A DNA stretch of 64,000 nucleotides from Rutidosis leptorrhynchoides (lineage: Eukaryota > Streptophyta > Magnoliopsida > Asterales > Asteraceae), in assembly GCF_046630445.1 (NCBI RefSeq), contig NC_092333.1:717766001-717830000 (forward strand), in the 5' to 3' direction. Shown here in pieces: positions 34,491 to 46,706 of the stretch. Both the position numbers and the translations under genes were made by a program. The notes under the pieces are model-generated. The model had not been told where the DNA came from and did no database searches. It saw only the letters and a list, made by a program, of their open reading frames with translations. Within the stretch, counting starts at the first letter, position 1, and every line of letters begins with the position of its first letter.

Positions 34491-36415
34491 GTACCTACCC
34501 GTTAAAGAAATTTCGTCCCGAAATTTGAGTAAGGTCATCATGGTTAACCATAAAACTGTTTTCATGACGAATATGAGTTGATAAATAGAGTTTCATCATT
34601 ACTGAGTAATGTAGATAAAACGATTCGATTATGTGAAGCGTACGAGGGTAGCTGTCACAACAGTTTGAGATAGAAATTTAACTTTTAACGTAGTCACGGT
34701 GGATTTCTGGAATTCAAGGGATTTAAAGAAATCTTTAAAATCTGAATAAAATTTGATTCTTCGGAGATTAAGGAATAGGATCTTCTTTGGTTAAATGCGA
34801 TAATCTGTTTTGATTGCTCTGTCGGATATTTCATTATAAATCCACCCTCTTTATTTCCTTTATATTTTGGAGTTCCATCCTTTTGTTTTCTCTTCTCGAC
34901 TTTAAGTCAGCGAATAATGGTTCAGAATTCGTAAGTATGGAGTTTCGAATGAACATGACTAATGTTCTAAGGAAGAAATAATAATAGCACGATCTTGATT
35001 GGTTAAATTACCAGAATTCAAGAGAAAAGACAGAATTATCAAGAAATTATGTTCTTGATATGTTTAGAGATTAGATAGAATGTAAGAGTCGCGTAACATG
35101 ACACATGATGACGTTATGGTCTGTGAATCATCATGTTTCATTAGAAACTCAGCATGACTTACTGTAATATAATCAAGTTGATCAAGTGTCATTATATTAT
35201 ACTAACTCATGCTTCAGTTCCCAACACTACTTCGAAAACATTCATACTTCAAACTCGAAGATTTCAGATTTTAGAAACTAAACAGTTTCCTTTATGATAT
35301 AACACTGATATCGGGAAGAGATAAATGATTTTGGACAAGAATACTTATGAAAATATCCTCAGAAATATCGAAGATATTTATGATGATATTTTTGGAATTT
35401 CTAAGATCGAAGGTTGATGAAGAAAGATTTTCCGCAAGATTTTAACATGACTTCGAAGCAGGATATTCTCTAAAGATTTCATCGGATCCAGAATTACCTG
35501 GATTCTTTGAATATAGGGTTTGGTCCCTGTATTTGTCCTTGGTCTCCTTCATGGTTAGCTCAATCTATTTTTCAGTACCAAATTTTCTATCGAGCGTTCC
35601 CAACATTCCATTCTTTATTATCAAACTTTTGGCCGTTTAGACCATCTACGATTTTGCTGTTTCCTCTGCATTTAATGCTACCATATCTGGGTCATCGGTT
35701 ATTAATCCGAGGTGATTTCAAGAGAATTATGTTTTTAGATGATTAAACGTTGATGGTAATATGGTGGAATATAAAAGGTTCCCCGGTAACAATAAAGAGC
35801 ACGCATATATATCAAAATTATGATATGGTTGTTTCGAACGAAAAGTTGAAGTTGATTTGCTGGAGCTGTGACAAAATTTGCTACTTTGAAAAGGAATTAC
35901 AAAGTGATTTTCGGTAATAACAACGCCCAGGGAGATAGCACAGATACGTGTTAAACGTTTACTCAGGTTTCGAGTGTTTTCAGGTGCATAACTATATGCA
36001 TCGATCTTTTCTTCCGTAGATGAAGTGCGGTTGGTTTATCCTCTCGATTGAGGTGTTTTCAAGAATCATGAAAGATTTGAATGCAGATTGTAATCGTCAA
36101 GATACAAATGAAGTTTAGGATGAAATCAAGTGGCAAACTTGAAGAATTGTTTAGTTTCATATGTTATAATCAATATTTTAATTCATTTTAATTGTCCAAT
36201 GTTATTAGTCCACAGTCGATAGTCCACAATTAACAGTCCAATAATTCATATATAGTTTAATATATAATATTGGAATTAATTAATACGTATCGTGACCCGT
36301 ATACATGTCTCAGACTCAATCACAACTCAAAGTATATATATTATTGTAGAATCAACCTCAACCCTGTATAGCTAACTCCAGCATTACTGCATATAGAGTG
36401 TCTATGGTTATTCCA

Positions 36416-36516
<101 letters not shown>

Positions 36517-37194
36517 TCGATATGATATGTCAAAACCTTGTATACGTGTCTCGATATTTAAAGTACGTAAAAATAAATAACAGAAATTAAATGACGATAA
36601 ATAAAATTGCAAGAATATAAATTGCGATAAATAAGTTGCGATAAATAAAATGTAATCAGTTAGCTAGGAACAGTTAGCGTGGATTCTTAACAAAATTTCT
36701 CATAGTTAATTTGTTTGTTTCTAACAAATTTTATTTTGTCCAATGTTTTCTTCATTATGCCACTTGTTGGATTCTGATAGGTTAAAATCCAAATATAAAA
36801 TTGGATGAAAATGATTATTCTGCCTTGAACGGATACGTATATCGGTGGTTGTAAGTAGGATAGTAAATGACTGTTGAATCAGATTCGAAGAATGTACAAT
36901 GTAACTTATTAATGTGAAATCTAAATATTCCTCAAGTATTACCTACCCGTTAAAATATTTTCACCATTAACAGTTTGTACGAAAAAATTTTTAATTACAA
37001 TTTTTATGAAAAAAAAAATATATATACCTATATATTTTCTTTGGATGTAATCATGGATTTAATGAGTCAATATGATATTAAACTCATTTGATTTACCGTT
37101 AGAACAAGAATATATAATCTCTAAAACATTAGAGATTACATAATCGCTATGTCGAATGAAAATAAATGATGTAGAACGTCATGTAGAACGATGA

Positions 37195-37703
37195 TTATAC
37201 TCGAAGTACAGAATGAGATGTCGAAGCTGGTGACGCGGATGTTGTTGTTGGTGGTACTGGTGCTGTTGGTGCTGAGGCTGGTGATGTTACTGGTGTTGGT
37301 GATACTGCAGGTGCTTGCAAATTGTGTACCGTGCTCTCTAAAGTTAACACTCGAGATCCGAGTTCTTTAACTTCTTCTACTAACCCTGGTTGGTTATCGG
37401 TGTGAGGTAAAGGTCGGATATCTTCTCTAGTTCCGTTAATGGTAGTCTCAAGACAAAAAAAATTCTTGCAAAAAGGGTATAAACGGTGTTGCGAACGGGT
37501 TCGCCGGTTAGCGGGTCAAGTATTCCAAGGTTAGGTGGTAGATTTGGTTCATGATATGGAGTACCTTCTTCCCTTCTCCATAGGGTGAGTATGTCGCGAA
37601 CCCACCTCCATTTTCTCCAGTAATCACGATAGTTGATTGGTTGGTGTGCTCATGTCACGCTGTCTTCGGAGTCAGAGGAACTTGGTCGATTTGTAGAGGC
37701 CAT
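37195..37703 (-). pseudogene. ORF0-like protein relic of non-autonomous element copy 2
   Basis: The minus-strand frame starts ATG at 37703 (MASTNRPSSSDSEDSVT), about 400 bp after the primer-binding site. It meets TGA, continues in frame with YWRKWRWVRDILTLWRR and LTGEPVRNTVYTLFARIFF, shifts frame once, then reads ELGSRVLTLESTVHNL and a Pro/Ala/Thr/Ser-rich end to TAA at 37195. The central and leucine-heptad parts match the relic at 2498-2758 in copy 1. The Ser/acidic start and coiled-coil end resemble the layout of ORF0 in gypsy element 1. No known domain. It is probably the only protein this family ever encoded. Confidence 0.55.
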
Positions 37704-38104
37704 CTTAAGCGATCACAGAAAAAAATTTGGTATGAAGAGTTTAGTGACAGAAATTGATAGTTGGATGGTATTCTCAATTCATAATGTGCATAGATATATA
37801 TAGTACCAGGATTCCTTAAATTACGGAGAAATTTACGAGAGATATCAGGCAAGGTCTACAGTAACAGATACGCTAAGATATGAATTTTGTCTATACACTT
37901 ATTCATGCAATCAATGCAGTAAAAGGTGTCTAGACTAAGAATAATGAGCATGTAATTTCCTAAAGACGATAAGCAGATGATTTCCGACAAAAATGATAAG
38001 CGAAACTTTTGACATGCAGACACGGTCGAAGTCCAGACTCACTAATGCATCCTAACGACTATCAGTTAGACACACTAATGCAGACCTGGTTCGCTAAGAC
38101 CACC

Positions 38105-38116
38105 GCTCTGATACCA
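38105..38116 (-). other. Primer-binding site, non-autonomous element copy 2
   Basis: The minus strand reads TGGTATCAGAGC two bases from the LTR end at 38119. Confidence 0.85.
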
Positions 38117-38284
38117 ACTGAAAGGACCCGTTCATATACATTATAAATGATTCACAATAGTTGATTACATCGCGAGGTATTTGACCTATATATGATACAT
38201 TTTACAAACATTGCATTCGTTTTTAAAAGACAAACTTTCTTTACAATGAAAATTGACGGTATGCACACCATATCATAATACATC

Positions 38285-41201
38285 TGTAATGACCCGCATT
38301 TTTCCGATCATTCTATACTTATAAGATTAATATTTACATAAATTAAACCTTACCAACATGATAAGCAATCCAAATTGTTGAGACTTATGTTTTTGAAATG
38401 AGTTTTACACAACGTTTGACCGTCTAGTTTGACCGATGATATCACGAACTATACAATATATGATAATTATACGTTTGTGTATATATATGTATATATACAT
38501 ATTTAACATGATCTAAGGATGTTTTAATACCTCATTTTGTATTAATAACAATAAGTTATAAGTATATTTTGAAACTACTAACTTAAGTTTTCAAAACGAT
38601 AATCATACGTAACGTTATTTGACATAAATACTTATGACCTATAATGTTTATACATATATCGTATATGTAATGTATTTAATCACTTTTTAAGGACTTAAAT
38701 ACATAAAACAATATAAGTATATTCACAAAAGATAGCTATATTTGAATTCTCATTCCATTTTTTCACAAAATTTCTATACGTATATCTAGAGTACATGTAC
38801 TCGTATCATACCTAGCTTCTATACGTATTTACTATTGGTATATACACATCAAATCACCACCAACCAGCCCTTGTTCAATGCCTTATGTATAAGGTAACTA
38901 CTTTTGTTATCTAGTATGACAATTTCACATGATTAAAAGATTTTTTCACAAAATTACAAACTTATACACCTTTTACATCACCATTTATACTCCATCCATT
39001 TTCAATTTTTGATTCATTTTTACCTCAAACCTCTAGCTAAAAACACACACACTTTTAAGAGTCTTAAACTCCATAACCATTCAGCTAATATCCATGAAGA
39101 TCTAGCCATAAAAACATCACTTAATCACCATAAGAAAACTCTTACAAAAACACTTCAAGAATCCTTCCAAGAACACAAACTTACTTCCAATCTTTCATCC
39201 AATTCCATCACCCTTTTGGTTCTAGGTTCTTACTCCTCTTTTACAGCAATCTTGTCCAAGTAACTTGAGGTAGTAACTTTGTTCATAACCTTATTCGATT
39301 CATATATATATAGCTATCTTATTTTGTGGTATAAAATTTTAACAACAAGAACATAGTTTGAATGTTTTCAAACTTGTTTGCAAACTAAATAGATCCTTCT
39401 AACTTAACTTTTAAAATACTTCAAGACCTGTAATATATCTTAAATATATGCTAATTTAACAAGGTTTAACTTGGTTTTTCAAAGAACACCTTAAAAACTG
39501 TTTTTACGACGTCGGAGTGTAACCGGGGGCTGTTTTGGGTTGGATAATTAAAAACCATCTTAAACTTTGAATTGGAGGTTTATTTTCTGGAAAAATGATT
39601 TTTACTATGAATATGTTAACACATAAAAATTTTATGATTTAACTCAAAGTATAAGTATTTTTAGAAAAATAATCATTTAAGGTTGTTTACATGATGGAAA
39701 ATGATTAACTTCATAAGTTTCACCAAAGTTTGACCTATGACCTGTGATTTCGAATACAAACTAAGGTATTTACAGTTCATATTCTTAAATAGGGACTCGA
39801 TCCAAGGAAGTGGCAAGTTGAACCAACAAAAACGGAGTTGTAACGAAGAAACTATGACCAAAACGAAATCGGATATCCAAGACTAATTTAGCTACGTGAT
39901 TAATTGGAAAAAAAATTAAATAAATCACATCTTTCTAAAATAACATGATATTTTATATATATGTACTCATAATTTAATTTTATATGGTTCAGGATCACCC
40001 GTAAACAATACGAGAAGATTAATCATAAGATCCCATGATTGTACGCAACACGTCATTTGACAACACCGGTACTTTATGTACGCAACACGTCATTTGACAA
40101 CACCGGTACCATGGGTCAAGATTAATCTCGACCAATACATATACGATGGGGTTTTTATTTATTTCATTGGGGGTTTATTAATCACCTAAAAATGAACCAT
40201 TAAAATTGAATTACTAACATCAGACTGCTAACTACGGACTAAGGAATTATTAAAAGTATTAAAAGTATAATATGTATATATATGTGACGGTTGTTTAAAA
40301 AGAAAAAGGTATTGATATATTATATATGGATAGGTTCGTGATATCAATCGGAGACCAAGTCAAAATTACATATCTTCAAGACGAAAGTGAGTATATAGTC
40401 CCACTTTTAAACTCTAAATATTTCGGGATGAGAATACATGTATTTTATGTTTTACGTTATGGACACAAGTAACTGAAAAATATATTCTACGTTGAGTTGT
40501 ACCACTGGCATACTTCCCTGTAGCTTGGTAACTGTTATTTACAGCGGTATTGTAAACGCGAATCCTGTTGATAGATCTATCGGGCCTGACAACCCCAACC
40601 GGACTGGACGACCAGTATTCAACGGTTGCACAGTACTTCGTTTTGTGACTACACTTGGTACGGTGTAGTAAGATTTCATAATAAAGGGAATATGCGACGT
40701 GATTAAATGTTAAGTATGGTTACCAAGTGCTCAACCACTTAGAATATTTTTATGAAAATGTTTACATATGAAATCTTGTGGTCTATATTTATATCGCTGC
40801 CGGCATTAAACCTATATCTCACCAACTTTATGTTGACGTTTTAAACATGTCTATTCTCAGGTGATAACTAAAAGCTTCCGCTGCAACATGTTGAATTTAA
40901 GCAAGATCTTGAGTATGCATATTTGTGTCAAAAATAAAACTGCATATCCGAGGAATTGTAATGTAAAATATGCTAGAAATCGTATTGTTATCATCACATG
41001 TAAAGTTTGTAAGTCTAAGATTATCGCTAAACGATAATCATCTTTTTATTGTCTAAAGCTTGTATTAAAATAAGAGTTATGGTTTGTAATGTAAAATAAA
41101 TGCAGTTGTTCTTTTAAAAATGTCGCATATAGAGGTCAATACCTCGCAATGAAATCATACGTTATCTAACTCGTTCTTATGGTTAAGGACGGGTTATGAC
41201 A
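38285..41201 (+). repeat. 5' LTR of gypsy element 2
   Basis: 2,917 bp. It contains a tandem 32-bp duplication, GTACGCAACACG...CACCGGTAC, at 40041-40072 and 40078-40109, also present in the 3' LTR. Reading frames at 39009 and in the 3' LTR at 47431 are identical and lie in LTR DNA; they are not supported as genes. Confidence 0.95.
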
Positions 41202-41203
41202 TG

Positions 41204-41215
41204 TGGTATCAGAGC
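41204..41215 (+). other. Primer-binding site, gypsy element 2
   Basis: TGGTATCAGAGC two bases after the LTR end, followed by GGTGG. Confidence 0.88.
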
Positions 41216-41389
41216 GGTGGTCTTAGCGAACCAGGTTTGCATTAGTGTGTCTAACTGATAAGTCGTTAGGATACATTAGTAAGTCTGGACTTTGACCGGG
41301 TCTGATTTAAAAACCATTGCTTATCATTGTTGGTTAAAATTTATATGTAAATATTATGTAGTACTAATGGGTTAGTTGTTGTGTGATAG

Positions 41390-41860
41390 ATGTCGGGCTC
41401 AAAACTTGTTATCACATTCAGCGACTCCGAATCAGAATCTTCAGATGGTGTTCCAGTCATTAACCTATTCGATGACGAAAATAATATCTTTGGGGAAGAC
41501 TCACAAATTCCGGATGAACCGACTATAGAGAACCCGGAAAGTGAACCCGAGGAGGAAAGTGAACCCGAGTAGGAAAGTGAACCCGAGGAGGAAAGTGAAC
41601 CCGAGGAAGAAATACAGGAAATTACAAAAGACAAGTTCGAACTAGGAAAGAAACGAAAGGCTAATGAATTAGAAAATTCAAATCCCGAGTTTAGTAAGGA
41701 TGATGTGGCACCAACTTCACTAGACACTACCACCCCTATTCCCGCTATTCCTATTCGGTCTATCCCGGCATCCAGTTCTTCAGTCCCACAGCCAAAATAT
41801 AGGCAGACAGCCAGGATAAGCGTTAAGCGATTCTTTGAACCTAAACGTCCTAGAAAATAG
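41390..41860 (+). pseudogene. ORF0 of gypsy element 2: acidic Ser/Glu-rich protein with one stop
   Basis: The frame opens MSGSKLVITFSDSESESSDG about 175 bp after the primer-binding site. It continues through acidic sequence and an array of four 18-bp repeats encoding ESEPEE units (about 41533-41606), where one GAG has become TAG (41570-41572). Beyond the stop it continues in frame through KKRKANELE and a Pro/Ser-rich segment. The end is basic (RQTARISVKRFFEPKRPRK), with a TAG at 41858. The Ser/acidic start resembles the other ORF0 relics here; a coiled coil is not evident. Function unknown; the basic end could bind nucleic acid or be a nuclear signal (inference). Confidence 0.6.
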
Positions 41861-42228
41861 ACCAAACGATGCGCTGCCGTATTAAACCATGGGATCATAT
41901 AATGTTTTGTATAATATTATTAGTGTGGTTTGCTTAATGTTCGATGTAAGATAAGCATATGTAAAATAGTGAAGTGTGAAATGCAATAATTTTCCATGGT
42001 TAAGTATTATTTAGATGGTAGTAATTGATTCTGTACTAAGCTATTAAGTATGGACATTAACGGGTAGGTACTACCCTAGATATAATTATAAAACACTAAT
42101 AAGAAGAAAAGGCTTTTATAATAATACCTGGTTCATATTATTAATAAGCTATAATGTACTGTAAATATACACTACATCTATAATATTCCATGTGAATAAT
42201 TATTTTCTTTTCATTCTTACAGAAGAAT

Positions 42229-45200
42229 ATGGCGCGATTGAACCGAATGACGGAACAAGAAATCCAGGAACTCATCAATCAGCGAGTGAACGACAGAATG
42301 TTATGGGTCGAGGCTGCAAGAACTGCTGCAGTTAACCCAAATCCTCGTGTAGGATGCACCTACAAAACTTTTCAAGCTTGCAAGCCCTCATCATTCAGTG
42401 GAACAGAAGGACCGATCGGTTTAACCCGGTGGATAGAAAAGATGGAGACTGTGTTTAAAATAAGTGGTTGTGTTGAAAAGGACATGACCAAGTATGCATC
42501 GTGCACTTTACAAGATAGTGCACTCACGTAGTGGAAAAATTATGTGAAGGCTGTAGGAGGAGATGTAGCTTATGATACTCCGTGGGAAGAATTCAAAACA
42601 ATGTTAATCAACGAATATTGTCCAAGGAACGAGGTTAGGAAGTTGGAAGATGAATTACGAAGCCTGAAGGTTGTTGGTACTGAAATCACCAACTACAATC
42701 AGCGATTCATGGAATTAGTTTTGCTATGTCCTGAATTGGTTCCAACCGAAGAACGAAAGATTGAAATGTACAAAGATGGTTTGCCCAAAAAGGTCAAGGC
42801 AAATGTTACAGCATCGAAACCTAAGACAATTCATGAAGCTATAACCATGGCAAACGAGCTAATGGATCAGGTCATCATGGATAAGAAAGTATCCAATACT
42901 GATGTGAAGGTATCAGGTAACAAAAGAAAGTGGAATGGAAATTATGATCGAGGTAACCAACAACAATCTTTTAAGAAACAAGAAATCACGCAAGGTGCGG
43001 GTAGTGGTTTAAGCTTTGGTTATAAAGGACAAAATCCTTTATGCAACCGATGCCACAAACATCACTCTGGTTACTGTAATGTGGTATGCAACAAATGTAA
43101 TCGAAAGGGTCATCTTGCTGAAGATTGTAGGGCTCTCGTTACAAATACAAATGGTACCAAGACTCCTGCCACCAATGCAAATAGAACTGCTTTGGCTACC
43201 ATTACTTGTTATGGGTGTAGAAAACAAGGTCACTATAAGAGCCAGTGTCCGAATCCAGAGAAGAATAATGGATCTGCACGTGGAAGAGCATTTGTTATTA
43301 ATGCTAGAGAGGCGTGTGAAGACCCGGAGCTTGTTACGGGTACGTTTACCATTAATAACTTATCCGCATCTATTATATTTGATACTGGTGCCGATAGAAG
43401 TTACGTGAGTAGAGGCTTTTACGCTAAATTGAATTGTTCATCATTACCTCTAGATGCTAAGTACATGATTGAGTTAGCTAATGGTAAACTAATTAAAGCC
43501 GATAAAATTTGCCGTGATTGTAAAATAAATTTAGCCGGAGAAACATTTAAAATTGACTTAATACCCGTAGAATTAGGAAGTTTTGATGTAATAGTCGGCA
43601 TGGACTGGATGTCCAAAGTAGGAGCTGAAGTTGTGTGTGCCAAGAAGGCAATTCGCATTCCTTGTAAGGATAAAATGCCGGTGATGATTTATGGAGAGAA
43701 GGGTAACTCAAAGTTAAAACTCATTAGCTGTTTGAAAGCCAAGAAGTGTTTAGAAAAGGGATGTTATGCTATTCTAGCACATGTTAATAAAGTCGAAAAG
43801 AAAGAAAAAGAGAAGTGCATCAACGACGTGCCTGTGGCAAGAGATTATCCTGAAGTTTTTCCGGAAGAGTTGCCAGGATTACCTCCATTTAGATCTGTAG
43901 AATTTCAAATAGATTTAGTACCAGGAGCTGCACCAGTGGCTCGTGCGCCATATAGACTTGCACCGTCCGAATTAAAAGAACTTCAAAGTCAGTTAAAAGA
44001 ATTACTAGACCGTGGATTCATACGACCAAGCACTTCACCGTGGGGAGCTCCAATTTTGTTTGTTAAGAAGAAAGATGGATCTTTTAGGATGTGTATAGAT
44101 TATCGTGAATTAAATAAGTTAACTATCAAGAATCGGTATCCACTACCGAGAATTGATGACTTATTTGATCAACTGCAAGGATCATGTGTTTATTCGAAAA
44201 TCGACCTAAGATCGGGTTATCATCAATTACGTGTCAAAGAAGAGGACATTCTGAAAACTGCTTTTCGGACACGTTATGGTCATTACGAATTTTTGGTCAT
44301 GCCGTTTGGATTGATGAATGCGCCAGCTGTATTCATGGACCTCATGAATCGAGTTTGTAGTCCATATTTAGATAAGTTTGTTATTGTTTTCATTGATGAC
44401 ATTCTTATCTATTCCAAGAGTGAGCAAGAGCATGAGCAGCATTTAAGGTTAATATTAGAGTTGTTGAGAAAAGAACAGCTATACGCTAAATTTTCTAAGT
44501 GTGCTTTCTGGTTGAAAGAAATGCAATTTCTTGGCCACGTTGTTAGTAGCAAAGGAATTCAGGTTGATCCAGCAAAAATTGAAGCCATTGAAAAATGGGA
44601 GACTCCTAAGACACCAACGCATATACTCCAATTTTTGGGTTTAGCCGGTTATTATAGAAGGTTTATTCAAGATTTTTCCCGAATAGCTAAGCCGTTGACA
44701 GCGTTAACGCAAAAAGGGAAGAAATATGAATGGACCTCTGAGCAGGAGAGTGCATTTCAATTACTGAAGAAGACGTTAACTACGGCGCCTATTTTATCGT
44801 TACCAGAAGGGAACGATGATTTTGAAATATATTGTGACGCTTCGCGACAAGGTTTTGGTTGCGTTCTTATGCAACGGAAGAAAGTTATTGCATACGCATC
44901 CCGACAATTGAAGATTCACGAGCGAAATTATACGACGCATGATCTAGAATTGGGAGCAGTCGTGTTTGCATTGAAGATGTGGAGACACTACTTGTATGGA
45001 GTTAAATGCACTGTGTTTACTGATCATAAAAGCCTTCAACATATTTTTGATCAGAAACAGCTGAACATGAGGCAACGTAGGTGGGTCGAGTTAATAAACG
45101 ACTATGATTGTGAAATTCGTTATCATCCCGGGAAAGCGAATGTGGTGGCTGACGCATTAAGCAGAAAGGAACGAGAACCAATTCGAGTACGAGCGATGAA

Positions 45201-46614
45201 CATAAAAATTCGCATGAATCTCAACTCACAAATCAAAGAAGTTCAACGAGAAGCACTTACTAAAGAAAACATAAGAAATGAAATAATGAAGAAGTATGAG
45301 AAGCAACTCGTTATACGGGAAGATGGAATTCGATATTTTGCAAATCGTATTTGGGTACCGAAGTTGGGTGGATTAAGGAAGTTGATATTGAACGAGACAC
45401 ATAAGACAAGATACTCGATACATCCTGGAGTTGGAAAGATGTACCAAGATCTTAAGACACATTATTGGTGGCCTAATTTAAAGACAGATGTTGCAACATA
45501 TGTTGGGGAGTGTTTAACTTGTTCCAAAGTCAAAGCAGAACACCAGAAGCCGTCAGGGTTACTTCAACAACCAGAAATCCCAGAATGGAAATGGGATGGT
45601 ATTACCATGGATTTCATCACGAAGTTACCAAAGACTACCTGGGGATACGACACCATTTGGGTAATTGTTGATCGTCTTACCAAATCTGCACATTTCTTGC
45701 CTATAAAGGAAACGGATAGAATGGAGAAATTATTACGATTATATATAAAGGAAATAGTTTCAAGGCATGGAATACCTATTTCCATTATATCCGATCGTGA
45801 TAGTAGATTTACATCAAAGTTCTGGCAATCACTACAGGAGGCCCTAGGAACTCGTTTGGATATGAGTACCGCATATCATCCGCAAACTGATGGGCAGAGT
45901 GAAAGAACAATTCAGACTCTTGAAGACATGCTCAGGGCATGTGTGATCGATTTTGGAAACGGATGGGATAAATATCTACCATTAGCAGAATTCTCGTATA
46001 ATAATAGTTATCATGCGAGCATTAAAGCTGCGCCATTCGAAGCATTGTACGGAAGGAAGTGTAGATCTCCTATTTGTTGGAATGAAGTAGGAGATCGACA
46101 ATTAACTGGTCCCGAGATCATACACGAAACGACTGAGAAGATAGTACAAATCAAGGAGAGATTGAAAACAGCCCGTAGTCGCCAAAAGAGTTACGCCGAT
46201 GTCCGAAGGAAACCATTAGAGTTTCAGATCGGTGAAATGGTTATGTTAAAGGTGTCACCTTGGAAAGGTGTAATACGTTTTGGAAAAAGGGGTAAACTAA
46301 ACCCAAGATATGTAGGCCCGTTCAAGATCATCGAACGCATTGGACCGGTAGCTTATCGACTCGAGTTACCACAACAACTCGCCGGAGTACATAATACATT
46401 TCACGTCTCAAACCTTAAGAAGTGTCTTGCAAAGGAAGATCTCACCATTCCTCTTGAAGAAATCCATGTCGACAAGAAACTACAATTCATCGAAGAACCA
46501 ATCGAAATCATGGATCGTGAAGTTAAACGGCTCAAGCAGAGCAACATACCGATCGTTAAGGTTCGTTGGAATGCTCGAAGGGGTCCTGAGTTTACTTGGG
46601 AACGAGAGGATTAG
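42229..46614 (+). pseudogene. gag-pol polyprotein of gypsy element 2 (two stops)
   Basis: One frame from ATG 42229. Gag has the block TRWIEKMETVFKISGC and stops at TAG 42529-42531, where the family has tryptophan. From there the frame is open for 1,356 codons (42544-46614). Two zinc knuckles lie at about 43075-43250 ([14 protein letters not shown] and [14 protein letters not shown]). Protease [10 protein letters not shown] is at 43384, RT with FIDDIL at about 44391, RNase H with [11 protein letters not shown] at about 44829 and TDHKSL at about 45019. Integrase shows the HHCC zinc finger (45400-45530) and D, D, E at about 45610, 45797 and 45900. The end is chromodomain-like ([14 protein letters not shown]...[13 protein letters not shown]). 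TAG at 46612 truncates the last 15 or so codons relative to the next stop at 46657. The frame is otherwise intact. Confidence 0.95.
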
Positions 46615-46706
46615 ATGAAACAAAAGTATCCACACTTGTTTCTCGATGACGCAAAATAGGTACAATTTTAAAATTTCGGGACGAAATTTATTTAACGGGT
46701 AGGTAC

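Noticed and set aside
39009..39263. 84-residue ORF repeated identically at 47431-47685
   Set aside because: Both lie at the same place in the two LTRs of gypsy 2; identity reflects recent LTR duplication, and there is no domain.
41390..41898. 185-residue minus-strand Ser/Gly-rich ORF at 41341-41898
   Set aside because: Antisense of the acidic 18-bp repeat in ORF0; the sense frame fits the element orientation.
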